Notes under the pieces: generated by a model
Database searches by the model: none
What the model was told of the DNA's origin: nothing
The model's input: only the letters and a program-made list of their open reading frames with translations
Made by a program: the position numbers and the translations under genes
Shown here: positions 13,986 through 27,100 of the stretch, piece by piece
Position numbering within the stretch: position 1 is the first letter of the stretch
Layout: every line of letters starts with the position of its first letter
DNA from: Anisakis pegreffii
Lineage: Eukaryota; Nematoda; Chromadorea; Rhabditida; Anisakidae
Direction of reading: 5' to 3'
Length of the DNA stretch: 64,000 nucleotides
Assembly: GCA_035041965.1 (NCBI GenBank)
Contig: JAPYMA010000415.1
Span: forward strand, 124,001-188,000

Positions 13986-15925
13986 ATGGATGTAGCTTTC
14001 AATAGATGTGTTGTATACATCTCATTCCTTCAAGCCCGGTTTCGTAGCTTGAAAACGTTCCATCACAGAATTACATTGCAATCCCAATCCATGATGTTGT
14101 AAAATTGTTGCGCTGACAAAATCGTTTCCTTTTAAGTCATTCTAAGAACACACGGTAATTATCGTTCGAATTCAGTGAAACTTCTCAATGCAATAGAATT
14201 ATTTTATGGCGCCGAGAAAGCAGATGTCATAGTATGAATTTTAGGCTAAAACAATGTTAGTGCATTGATTTGTTGTGCGCAACAATCGTTACTCATCTCG
14301 TTTTCGAAATTTTTGTCGGGTCGAAACTGAATATAATTTCTCAAATTGGAATTCGAGTGAAACGTAAATTCGTATGAATAGCTGACGATTCGTATGAAAC
14401 TCATAGCAGTTGAAGAATTCGTATATAGAAAAAGAAATTTTACGATGTTTTAACGATGGAATGAAAGATCTACGGGAATCACAATTCATTCACTACACAT
14501 ACGATTTGCATCTATCTTTGAATATTCATCAATGTTGATATCGGTAGCGATATCAGTCTTGGTAATTTTATCACGGAACAAATGTGGTCATATTAGTAAT
14601 GATGCGGTAATGTTGAATGTAAGATTCTGAAAAGCACATTTGAATCGGCTTATGTATGGTGGTCGGAGGAAATGAATTCGTTAATGAGAAGTTACGGTGG
14701 AGAAACATAGTATTAAGTGAAAATTTGTAAAGAATATTGCATTGAAGTCACACCATCTCTCTTAAATAGTTTCCAGTTCACTGCTTAATTGCAACGTTTT
14801 GTCTTAAGAAATGACTCTTTTTTTCCAACCTAAATACTTTCTGTTCATTTCACTTCATTCAATAACCAGTTTTTAGTGTTCCGTAACTGCGTACAGTCTG
14901 TTTGCGGTGGAAAAACAGCCACAACTAATCTACAAAGGCAAATGTCAATTGATAACTTAGGAGTGCTCAAATCAGTCGATGAGCTTCTCAATTAAACGTC
15001 AATTGAAAGAATTCCTACAACTGCATCTAATCACTAATTCGATTTCATTTCAAGTTTTTAATGCCGCAAATATTTCGGAAATATTTTAAAGTGACAGAAT
15101 TCCGGAGATTTGAGCAGTATGATGCAATTGTAATGGAAATGGGCTCTGACAGGCTAAATTTCTCACCAAATTTGTCGTCGTCTTTTGCATTTGAGGCATG
15201 AAGAATACCTTGTGCAGTGCAGTTGTTTTATGAAAGTTTTTCGTAGATTCTTTCAGTATAAGTGAGAAATTTACTGTTTTCGTTCTTTAGTTTTCACGAA
15301 TTTAATCGGAAAGAGAAAAGTTCCAAAGAAATTTCTGCACTCTTGTAGACAAACGCCATTAATATCGTCAATCAGTTTTGCTTTCTTGACGTCTAATTAC
15401 AAAGAAATTTGACAGTTGATTGTTAATTCATTTGGACAATCATTCAAGGACATTACTACCACATTGTTCATGGCAAATACAATTTTGTTTTTGGAATTAT
15501 TTCTCAACTGTCATAATACAGTCAAAAAGCAATCTGTTTCAACGAAATGCTTGAGGAAGGTATTCGCAATTTGGCCATTGCTAAAACTTTGAATATGTTT
15601 ACAGTCTCGCAAATGATCGAAAATAAATTTACAATCAGATGATATGATCGCATCATATCATGATCAAATGATTACAAATTTACAATCAAATGATCGCAAA
15701 TTTACAATCAAATTTGAATATGTTTACAATTCATGAAGATAAACATTCAAATGAACATATCAACTTACACGAAGTCAGTAACATTCAATCAAACGTGTGC
15801 GCATGTAAAACGTTAGTTACCAAAGCGATATTCCCAATTCAATAAAAAACTGACATTTACAGTTCAAATTACTAACCGAGAATAACGCTAATTCATTCGA
15901 ACATCGCACCGATCCAATCGTAAAA
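13986..15925. other. intergenic region between divergent collagen B and mlh-1
   Basis: About 1.9 kb of AT-rich DNA that should hold the promoters of both divergent genes. No clear TATA or CpG cluster was found. The right part (15590-15740) carries short repeats. A CATTTACAG acceptor-like site near 15853-15861 may mark the mlh-1 leader junction. I see no gene. Confidence 0.45.
15590..15740. repeat. cluster of short direct repeats with a palindrome
   Basis: The phrases AATTTACAATCA, GAATATGTTTACA and AAATGAT recur two to three times each. A near-perfect palindrome (ATGATATGATCGCATCATATCAT, arms ATGATATG and CATATCAT) lies at about 15638-15660. This looks like local duplication in the mlh-1 upstream region. 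Confidence 0.6.
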
Positions 15926-18900
15926 ATGAGCAACGGAATTAAACTTCTACCTGAAGATGTGATCAATAGAATCGCAGCCGGTGAAGTTGTTGTGCGTCCA
16001 GCGAATGGTGTCAAAGAGCTGATTGAGAACTCGTTAGATGCTGGTGCTACGGAAGTTATCGTCACGGCTAAAAACGGTGGTCTGGACTTGTTGAAAGTAC
16101 AAGTTAGTGGTTTTTCGATCCTTGAAGTGATCAACATTTTGATCAACAGATGAAGAAGTGATCAACAGATTTGACAAATTTCGATGCTTTTTGATCAGAA
16201 GTTCTTCGATGTGATCAGTTAATGAGAAGCGTGATCCTATTGTGACAGTATCATAAGAGGATGATGATTTCCAGGACAACGGCAAAGGTATAACGAAAGA
16301 TGAAATGCGCATTTGTTGTGATCGTTTTACAACATCGAAACTTCGTAAATTCGAGGATCTCGAGAGTATGAGTACGTTCGGGTTTCGCGGTGAAGCGTTG
16401 TCATCGCTGAGTCAAGTGTCTCGTCTCTCGATACTCTCGAGAACAGCTGATGAGAACTGTGCATTTGTGGCCAATTATGCAGGTTATTATCTGCAACATT
16501 CTTCTGAAATGGCGATCAGACAATGAATTGACGTTAATTTCAGCAATTGCAAATTGCTGTATTGTAGCTCACATTCATACCATCAAAAAATGCCTTGAAT
16601 GCTTCAAGCAAACCCATCCAATTAAGAGTCGATAATGATTTAGTTTACAGCAAAGGTGGCAAGAAGTAATGTCGAGACCACAGAAATGAGTAATTTCAGT
16701 GTTGTATGATGTTATGATTATGTGTTATCCGAATGTATTTTATGTTCATTTGATGCTTTTCATTCAAATGTAATTCTCAAAAACGCACGTAGCGTAACAT
16801 CCCGTGCTTGTTGTCAGATGGCCATATAACGGGTGATATTCGTTCGTCGGCGGGCCTCAAGGGAACAGTCGTAACCGCAGAAGAGCTCTTCTACAATACG
16901 CCGTGTCGACGTCGTGCACTCAAATATCCAGCCGATGAGATGAACCGAATCGCGGATGTGGTCATCAGATACGCTATTCATAATCCGTTAGTGCAGTTTG
17001 TCTCGTGCACATTTTTCGAAATTACTCAAAATCGCAGCAAATTGCTATTCATTAAAATCCATTGTTGAGTGTAACTCGAAATTCTTTGCTATTTTTACCT
17101 CTCATTCAACATGAATCGTTGATTGATTATCCGTGATTAGTACGAATTTAAAGTGTGCAGCAAAATTTCGAGGGGATCCTCCTTCATGGAAGGAAATATC
17201 CAGAAAACTTTGACATAATCTATTCTGAAATCAGCACCTCAAAATAGGTTTTTATGAAAGTGGGATTCTCTTAGGACTGTTTCGTTCACGATGAGACGGT
17301 GTGGCAGTGGGAACGATTTTCGTACGACAGGTGACGGGGATCAGTTCAAGGTGATTGCATCGCTTCATGGAAGCAATGCGGCAAAGGTGGAGGCTTCATC
17401 CAACTAATCTTATTGGATTCGTTTGATTCGTTCTCTTTCGCACAGCTCGTCTGATTTGTTACCTTTGGACATTTTTTGTTCATTATTGCAAAATATTTAT
17501 TTTAGTAGGACGTTGTTTGGTTATCTTTCGTTGAGTATTTGTTTTGTTTTTAAGAATTTGATAACTCTGGATCGCGAGGATCAAAAACTGTTCTATTCGC
17601 TGAAAGGTTGTATGGCTCGACCGAGTGCATCGTGTACGGCACCGAGTCTTCAATCTAAACAAGTAGATGCTTTTCTATCTATCCGTTTCATTTGCGATTT
17701 CCACATTTCAATCGTCATTTTCAACTCTGCATTTCGTTTCATTGCTGTGATTTGGAAATATGTTCCGAAATGGAATCTTGTTTTGAAACTTCTTACCGAT
17801 ATTTGCTAAGCGAGTAATGAATTGCTTTAAGAATCGTCAAAAGATTTTTTACTTGTTTATCAACAATCGAAGTGTTGAATGTGCACAATTGAAACAAGCA
17901 TTGGACGTCGTGTTTGCTGCACAAAATACATTTTCAACATTCATTATGTTATCGTTACAGGTTGGTTGTGCTTATCGTCATCGAATATTCCTTCTTTCAT
18001 TTAGTCTTTTCAGAAGCAGTGAAAACGAGGCAGATGTATGCCCTTTTGTGATTTATACTCTGTATTCATGAACATAATCTTTACTCAGTTATACTCAACT
18101 ATAAATCGCCTGCCTTACAGATTGCTCCGAATCGAATCGACGTAAACGTGCACCCAACAAAGGCTACTGTCTTCTTCCTTGAACAAGATGCCATCATCGC
18201 ATCAATTCAGGATGTACATTTCAGAGATATATCTCTCTTTTTATTTTTTCATTTTCTGAATCACAATTTAGTAGCAACAATATCCAGTCGACGGCGTTTG
18301 TTGCCCAGGCTGTGTTTATTGATGGCATCAGATTCTGTTTATAGAATACAAAATTTTGATTTATGTGAATGACTGAAGCACAGGCATTGAGTTTCATTTT
18401 CACTAACGCCATATGAAGTGCAGGGTTGAACTGAATGAAAATGTTTCCATAGTTTGAATGTGTGAAATTTTTAAAATATTCTTAATTCAGTGAATGAGTT
18501 ATTCATTGCGTTCGAGGTGTACTCTAAGAAATTTTATGTTTCAGTATATCGAAAGTCTCATACAGAATTCGTCTGATAGTTGTTCAGTTCCAACGATAAC
18601 GCCCTATATGGGCACATCTTCTGCGGTCTATGATGGCCCAACCTTTATCGAATTCCCAACTATGTCCTCAACCGCATCGTCGTCGTCGAAAAAGCGCTAT
18701 CCAGCCGAGGTTCCTGAACACCTCGGAGGGCCACCACCATCTTCTTCCAAAGCACCGTTATCATCTGGCTCCACTTCTTCTTTCGATAATAACCAATCGC
18801 AACCTGCGAACACATCGTCATCACCAGCGACGAAGAAAATTTATGCGCATCAGGTGAAATCTTTTCGACTTTCAAAACTTTGCGGCATATTTTGGAAGCT

Positions 18901-20513
18901 TTCATCGTTGATCAGTATCACTTAAGGAAACGTTCGATCAGATCATAGTTGATCATTGGGTTTTGAGTTCGGTTTTATATTGGTTTTTGGTTTCGGTTTT
19001 GGTTTGGTTTTATGTGATTTTGAGGGTTTTGAATTCGATTGTTGAATTCTGTTTTCATAATATTAGATTTTGAGCGAATTGAGATGAGACACAGAGTCGT
19101 AATTGTGCTGATTTGCAGTTGGTACGCACAGATGTGAATGAACGTCGTCTGGAGGAGTTCACAATCAAAAGTGAGAGTCAGTCTCTGTCACAAGTGGAAA
19201 TGGTGGCGGCCGATGGTGTTCTGAACGATTCAACGTAAATATTTCGATTTGGTCTCGAGTTCAGCCACACATATGCGATATGTTGAGCGTTCACTGATTT
19301 GTACCACTGGTTTCTACGAAAATGTTGTTGATTTAGAAAAAAATGTCAGCTGGCTTTACGAAAAGACTTATTAATTTCGTCCTATTCATCCACATGTTTT
19401 TTTCTGAATTTCGATTGCAGTAGCATTTGAAACTTCTAATTGTAAGATAATCATTTATTGCAATAACTTTGATGTGTTATAATCGAATTGTAGTGCATCT
19501 GAGGGCATCATGGATCCAGAATGGCGTGAATTTGATTTTGATTCATTGAAAGCGATGCGAAAGGAAATTTGTGATAATGCTTCGCTGTCACTACGAAATC
19601 TATTCAAAGAGCACACATTCATTGGTACAATTGATCAAAACCGATCTCTGATTCAGCATTCAACGTCCATCTATTTGATTGATACGAAGCAAATTTTTAT
19701 GAATTTCTTCTATCAGGTTTATGTTGTTTCAATCGTTTCTTTGGTATATTTTATTGGTTCATTCTAGTCTCATTTAAAATTAACAAATCCCACAGTGGAG
19801 TGAGGAATCTGGGGAAGTGCGTGCAGGAAAATTTGAAATGTTGAAAATTTTGATTGCGTTTCAGTTGTTGGTGCTATCATTTGGCAATTTTGGATCGTTC
19901 AAATTGTCCGAAAATGCTCCGATAGCTGAATTATTTTTGATTGGTAACGAAGAGGAGAATGAAGAGAATGCCAAAAAATGTGCTGATTTCTTGGTGGAGA
20001 ATCGTGAGATGTTGAACGATTACTTCTGTTTACGAATCACATCCGATGGAGCGATTGAAACGATACCGTCGTTGATTGACGGTTATGTGCCTCAGTTGGA
20101 AGGTTTACCAACGCTGATCTCGAGTCTTGTATACGATGTCGACTGGGAGCAGGTGATTCGTTTTTGACGAAAATTTTTGCCCATAGAAATGACAGCTTGT
20201 TGAATTTTTTCAAAGAAGAAAGACGTGATTATTGGAAGCGGCGATTTCTAGCAGAAGAATAATTTTGCAGGAGCAGACGTGCTTTACGGGTATATGCTGG
20301 GCATTGGCTAACTTCTTTTGTGTACATGAAGAGTACTGCAAAGGTGAGCAACTGTCCGGTTTGGATGCAGACTGTTTGCCGTGGAAACGTGTCTTCAGTG
20401 ATCTCCTCTTTCCGGCTCTCAAAACCAACTTTGTACCACCGGAAAGTCTGAAATCGCGTGTCCGTCGACTGGTTGACCTGTACGATCTCTACAAAGTCTT
20501 TGAACGTTGTTGA
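15926..20513 (+). CDS. mlh-1: DNA mismatch repair protein MLH1 (complete, 734 aa)
   Basis: MutL-homologue ATPase that pairs with PMS1/PMS2-type partners and licenses strand incision after MutS mismatch recognition; nuclear. Exons: 15926..16102, 16275..16482, 16818..16995, 17275..17386, 17555..17662, 17811..17960, 18121..18213, 18545..18853, 19119..19234, 19494..19716, 19865..20152, 20271..20513, all GT-AG and in frame. The GHKL ATPase is intact, with NRIAAGEVV (14-22), [10 protein letters not shown] (31-40), DNGKGI (60-65), TFGFRGEAL (93-101) and NVHPTK (320-325). Residues about 345-445 are a Ser/Pro-rich linker ending in KIYAHQ, followed by VRTD. The C-terminal domain has [24 protein letters not shown] and the terminal FERC that completes the metal site of the partner endonuclease. 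Length is near human MLH1 (756). The start is the first ATG before the conserved block. Confidence 0.96.
18959..19013. repeat. GGTTTT-rich tract in an mlh-1 intron
   Basis: About 55 bases of alternating GG and T/A-rich runs (GGTTTTTGG, GGTTTTGGTTTGG) sit in the intron after coding exon 8. Simple low-complexity sequence; no function is implied. Confidence 0.6.
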
Positions 20514-21059
20514 TTTCAATGCGTTCAGCTTTATCACTTACTTACTCGATTTGCTTTAAATGCGTTATGTGTGCGATCAAACGCACTTATCATGATCTTT
20601 CACTGTAATATCACTATCTCATGTATATTTATTCATATCATTGTTGAAATTTGATTTCTCGCTCGTTCTTAATTACCGATTATGTATTTGATTAAGGCCG
20701 TTTTTAGAATTATGAAATTATGAACCAGTTGATTGGTATTCCGCTAAAAACGTTTCCTGCAGGTTACGATGGTTTAACTCTTCAAACGTGAAGAATTTGA
20801 TGCAGAATGGTTTACTTTCCACAGACACATTGTTTTCTTTCAGTTTCGCGCTTCAATAGGATAGGGCATTAAAATAGGGTTAATTGGTCCTGTTTCAGCA
20901 AGAGATTTCGTAGTTTTCGGTAAATTGTGGAAATTTTATACCTTTGAAGGGTCAGGTGTGCAACTCCAAAAGCTGATGAAAAGTGATTCACTGAAGATTA
21001 CTTTCGTACTGGTTTTGTTATGGTGTGTTTCAGTGCTGCTGATATAGTACCCGATAAAA
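20514..21059. other. intergenic region between convergent mlh-1 and PTR genes
   Basis: About 550 bases between two convergent stop codons, expected to be mostly 3' UTR from both genes. No AATAAA was noticed on the plus strand for mlh-1 here, so it may use a variant signal. No other feature was seen. Confidence 0.4.
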
Positions 21060-21065
21060 TTTATT
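21060..21065 (-). terminator. candidate poly(A) signal of the PTR gene
   Basis: A perfect AATAAA on the minus strand about 50 nt past the PTR stop codon. Confidence 0.5.
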
Positions 21066-21115
21066 TTTTACATCATTCTCATTCGGCGAGCTGTTTGCAG
21101 TTTTGTGAGTAATAT

Positions 21116-24100
21116 TTACAAGATTAAAGGCTCTTTCGTCGCTTTGAGATCTTGACATCGAGTGGTCTCGTTTTGAGTGGATTCATCCGTATTGCCCACT
21201 GTTGTATGCCTGGTGACGGTGACCAATAAAACTGGCAGTATGAATAAACCATGTAGTAAACCCAATCCCACCACCAAAAACACTGTTTTAGCGAACACCA
21301 ATATCGCATAAGTTGGCACGAACATTAGCGGCAGCATACAGAGTGCAGTCGATGTACCTGCCTGAAAATTCATTTATCACCATACCAATTCATTTGTCCG
21401 TTTCATACGCCTAAAAATAGGCCTATCTACAAGAAATTCATCGAGAAGCACAATCAAACCTGTAACATCGGTTCACACATTTCACTGAAACTCTGCTCAA
21501 TTCGTTCGCGAACTTTGCCACTTGCTTTACAGAATTTATACGCGATATGTGCCGTATAGTCGACGCTGAATCCAGTCGCTATCAGCACATCAACCATTGT
21601 CACCGGATCCATATCAGCACCCCACCACGACAACGCACCCACCAGTGCTGAAAAAACGCAGCAAATTTTAGCTTTTGCAAGAAGTTGGTATCATAGTGAT
21701 GCGGTAATATGAGCAGATTCATTCTTGAACGTCCTAGTCATCAGCTCATTTACCATTTCAGATTGGATGAATGCATTCAAAACGGTAATTCGAACGTCCT
21801 ATTACTTATCCGCTTATATCACACAAATTCAGATCTCTCATACGAGTTATTCAACAAAATCCTCTCATATAACGGAAGAAGTCAGATTCTGAGTCGTGTT
21901 TCAGATGGTTATTATGTATATAGAAAGGTTTTGCTCAGCTCAGTTGCTTTGATCATCATTTGTCGCCACTTCGTACGATCGCATTGAGTATAATTCAGAA
22001 TTTACTCTATCCGATGGCTGAGTTTCGCGTTTCAATGGTACGACCGAAGCAGTGGAATACTTATATGATAAATCAACGATTTGGCATTAGAACTTACTGA
22101 AGCAGATTGAAGATATAGTGAATGTAACAATTAGGACTCCAAGCTTGCTGGAAACAAACACCAAGCATACAATAGCCATACAAAGCACCGTAACTGCGAT
22201 CGACCCAATCAGATCAAATTTTGCCGTTAATATCAGATCAAGCAATGCTGAATCAGCTGAAAATTTTCGGATATGATTAGCAGTGAATCATTCCAATCAT
22301 AGCTAGAATATAGAGACTGGTGTATGCAGGTGAACGTTTAAAAGTACCATCGAAAACGGTGGCATTGAATTGTGGATATCTGGTTAGCACTGTGCGACAT
22401 CGATCAACGTATGCGGCTCGACTTGACCATTCGGACATGTTGTGTGCTATCATTGTCATATGAAACGCTTTCAGGTTCACTTTCCCTCTGAAATCACTCA
22501 AGTAATATTGATGATTTCAGCCCACAAACTTTTCAAACATCCACTCTGTAACGGTTTAACTTTTCTAGTGGAATTACGCTCTTAGCATAAAGTTTAGATT
22601 TTAGGGTCTATTATAAAGTATCAAGTTGTAGCAGTGCCACCATATAATACCGCATAAAATATTGTTATACCTTAATGTTATGAATAAATACCTCTGGTTT
22701 TCATAAAAGAAATGAAGAGGAGGAAATTTTCTTTTGGGAAACCCAGGAGCAATTAGGTAAATGATTTCAAGCAATAATAAAATTCCTATAATCTAATGAT
22801 CAAAATTGCAATGTGTCGAGAATTTTTCGCAAAAATGGACATATAACAAACCTTTCATCACGCACAATTTGAATGGTTTTTGGATTGTTTATTTGACCCA
22901 GAAAGAATGCTAAGTGATCGTATGAGGGACGATATTGTGTCTCACCGGCCAGGCCAATTGCATTCAACACCTCGAATGTTCTACGATCGAATTTCTCGTA
23001 GGCTTTCAGAAACAAAATTGTTCGTTCACGTCCATAGCTGTTCTTTACGGATTCCAGTGATGTGACCAACTTGTAGAAGTCTTCGTACTGAAACAGCACC
23101 TTGCTAACAACAAGCAGTCTTATTCTCATCATAGCTAGTGCTAACAAAGTCGGTTCACGAACAATCAGAATTGAAGACGAGCTTTCTGTGAACGGACTAT
23201 GATCTTGAACGTAGAAAATGATCATAAACACTGTATTTTCATTTCTTTAGCTGTTATCATCACAAACAGGCGATTTAAATGTATTTGCGTTGCTCCTTAT
23301 GTCATTAACAGAACAACAGCGAAATTTTTTTCAAGTGCATGCAGGTAGTCAGTCTCAAAGCAATGCACTGTCAACACTTACCTCAGCACTGTCCGATATG
23401 TTCGGTGGACTGTTGACAATTATTTGAAGGGGGAAAAATTCGTTGAAAACTGATCTGAAATATGTTCAAGTTAAAATTTTTGGGTAAACCATGAACCTTA
23501 GAAGGGAAATATTGCAGAATAGCAAAACTTATATTATTGAAGCCAAATGTGCAATATGTTGTACAGGCATTGAAATTGCATGTAAATGCTGATTTTTTCC
23601 AATAATCTTCTTGTGGTAGATCAACGCAGATCACGTTGCCAATATCAGCACACCATTGCAAAAGCACTTGCCTGATTCCCTCAAGTGATGTGGAAAGTGG
23701 TGAATCTGAAGGAAACGCTTTCGCCGGTTCAAACGTTGACTTCATATTCAACACTCCAATTGTGCATACACAATACAGTAGGACCAATATCAAGAGAGCA
23801 CTCAATTTGCCGTATATCGAACAGACAAACCGACTGTAGATGGAAATCCACTTCTTATGAATCTATAACAAAATCATTTGATTAGTTACGAATTTCTATT
23901 CATCGAAATAAAATCATTCGGTTGTGGAGATTACACAATTACACAATAAATTCCTCACTTTCAAGACCAGTTCTTTTCAAATGCTTGATATTTTTATAGC
24001 AATTTTCAGATGATTCCTTTTCTTACTCATTCGTTGAGTTGGTATTTTATTTTTCAGCAAATTTCAATGACTCATAAGATTAAATTTCGAAAAACTTCCT

Positions 24101-27100
24101 TATGACTTAAGAAAACTATCGCAACAATCAGACAACTGCAAACGCAATGAGTGTTTATTTATTGCATTCCTAGACGATGCTGTTATCTTTCATTCAATGG
24201 AAGAATTGTGTTTCCATTATTGTATTGAATTGCGTAGAAGAAGCTTTTATAATTGTTTTGCGTTGAGCTAATTTATCGAGTTCAATTCAACTTTTGCGTT
24301 TGTTCAAATCTCACTTTCCCTCATGCTCTCATCATTTCACAGTTTGATCGTCTAACGTTGGAACAAAAATTCCGAAAATATTCAGGTGTTTTGCAAGCTA
24401 AGAAATTCTCCTTTCAAATGTAATTACATTATATTATCAGCAATGTGTAAGATGTGAACAAACTGCAAACGCAAAAGAGAGTTATAATAAAATAAAATGG
24501 AAGGAACCTGTTGTTGAAATGATAATTTCTCAGCACTCATATATTTGTTACTCGCCTCGTCGTCACTCAACAAGAGAATCGGTGCAAACAATGTGAATGT
24601 TAAAATATAATCGAGGAAGCATGCCACCGAGGTGCACAAACAGAACATACTCATCTGCAAAACACCAAATGATCAGCTGAAACAAATCGATTCAACAAAA
24701 ATATTCCGCATTCTTGAAAACCTCAATCAATTCCACCAACTATGTCTGTGCTTATTCGTTTTCGAATTCAGGAAATTTTCAGGAAGAATTAAACAGATTC
24801 ATAGTGATATTTTATCACGCATCACATGAACAATGAGGCATTCACATAATTTATTGTAGAATATTGAATCTGTAATTGAGGCAAACAACGATCACCTGAG
24901 GTGTAGGCGTGAAATAGCCGATACCGAATGCGATGCAATTCGTCAACGATGTGATGCTAATTGATGGACCTATCTCAATGAAAACTTTCGCTAAACGCTC
25001 CTTTTTGCATCTGATTGTGCGATACTGTGTCCACGATTGGAGCATTATGAACGCATCATCAACACCTATTTATAATGCCGATAAAGTTATGCATTTTGAG
25101 TGCTTTTTAGATTTTCATCAACTCACTTGAATTTTTCTTCATATTCATGTTTAGTTTCTGTTGGAATTTCTTCGCGAATTCTCTTTTACTCTCAGTCACG
25201 CAAAGGTTAGTTTTATTTTTATCTCATCAGTCGAGTCATTCACCTTAGCCGAGAATTTGCCACTGCAAGTGGAACTACTCATAGAAAAGTTTTAGCATGA
25301 AATTATTAAATAAGAATAATGTCTTTGACATACTAATATTCGAAATTAAAAATCGTCATCCTCGCCTAATGATTGGAACGTGTGAATTGTTTCGTGCACA
25401 ATTCTCGTTTTCGCCGTCTTGAAGGATGCACTGAGATTGTTTAGTAGAGATTATCAAAGAGATGCATGCGAATGCGAAGTGAATGATTACCAATTCCAAG
25501 GATGAGAAATGGTGTGACGCACATGATCGCATAGAATGTGAAACGTAGCCACGATAGAATCCCAAACGCAGTTGCTGCGGCCAAGAATGGCGACAAAATG
25601 GTCGCAAACACAACTTTCGGTAGATTTCTGCTCAGCGACATTTTATGCCAAACAACAGTAAATACAAATATCAGCAGCAAGAAGAAACCAGTCAGCATCA
25701 GTCTAGTCGCCTTCAAAAGATCTTTTTATTCATTATATATTTTTATCTTTTTATTATATATTTTTGCAGGAATTTTTTTAAAAATTGTCTCATTTCTTAT
25801 CATTTACTAAGGCAATACGATATCGTAATTCCGTGTGATTCACAGAAAGTCTGGAAAATTAGTGTGGCTGCGAGAAAACGATGACTCCTCACTCTGGCTC
25901 AATGAAGCTGCGAGAGAAACCATCATAGAGTGAGATGGGATTATTCGAGATTCTCAACTGATAGGGTATTACCAGCTAGGTAGGCTCAAAGTTAAGCTGA
26001 TTAAGTTCAAGCAGTCCAGAGTCACAGACGAACAGCAGTCAACCTCAACGCCTCAATTTATCGCCAACAACAACCTCATGTTGATAATGATAAGATGTAA
26101 TGAGGGATTAATGAAGCGAAGATAATTACCTCCAATGCACCGCGCAGCATTTCTTTATTGGCAATATGATCGCCGAATATATCGAACTGTATCAGTGAAG
26201 ATGCGTTGCGGGCCTTACTCATCTCGAACATCTCCAGCGCAGTCTCATCAATGATTCCCTTGATTCGGGGATTACTTTCTTGTGAGAAGTACCAGAGAAC
26301 CACTGTCGTCACATGCGTGATTGTCGAGCGATTCGCGAACATTTCATCTGAATTATCGAAATGTTCTCCATTCATCCCGAACTGAATCAATTCATCATTT
26401 GATCATAAAAAAAGATTACAGGCTTATAAATTCGCTTCTGCATGTTTAAAAACAATATCGCAATATTTGACGATTGTTTTAATGCAGCTACTCGAAAATG
26501 ATTTTCTGCAAATATAATTTTAACAAATTCAATGCGTTCAATTGTCAAGTACATAACAACACTCAAACTGTTAGAAGCGAATCACTTTTTGATTCGGTGA
26601 CTGATTAATTAGTGAATGAAAAACTATGTAATCCAATAATCGAGCAGTCGAATTGTATTGATGGAAAATGTAAGTGTCTTCACCTGCAGTACGCACTCCG
26701 AACATATTCATTCCAACGAAAACTTCATGTCCGAAAAGGATGGCTGTTGGAAAGTCGAAAATAAAATCTGAATCCGATTCATTCCCGATGACGTTGCTCT
26801 GTGCTTTTTTGAGTTCATCCTGAAACCTGAGTAATTATGAGTATCATTCAATGATGACTGGAGTGTAACTGTGAACAACGAACATCAAATAACGATTAAT
26901 CCATCAATGTAGTGTTGTGCGGGGAGTCCCCGTCCCCGGCCTCCCCGTCCTCGAGATCCCCGTCCCCGTCCCCGACGATCTTCGAGCGGCGGCCATTTTC
27001 GGGGACTGTCCCCGTTCCTGGCGTCCCCGTCCCCGTTCCCGGCCCATTTTGCTGTCCCCGCACAACACTATATCAATGTACATCGATCATTATCACCAGC

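Noticed and set aside
26926..27054. Repeated TCCCCG units considered as a tandem or CRISPR-like array
   Set aside because: Units are irregular, without spacers, and bounded by transposon-type inverted repeats.
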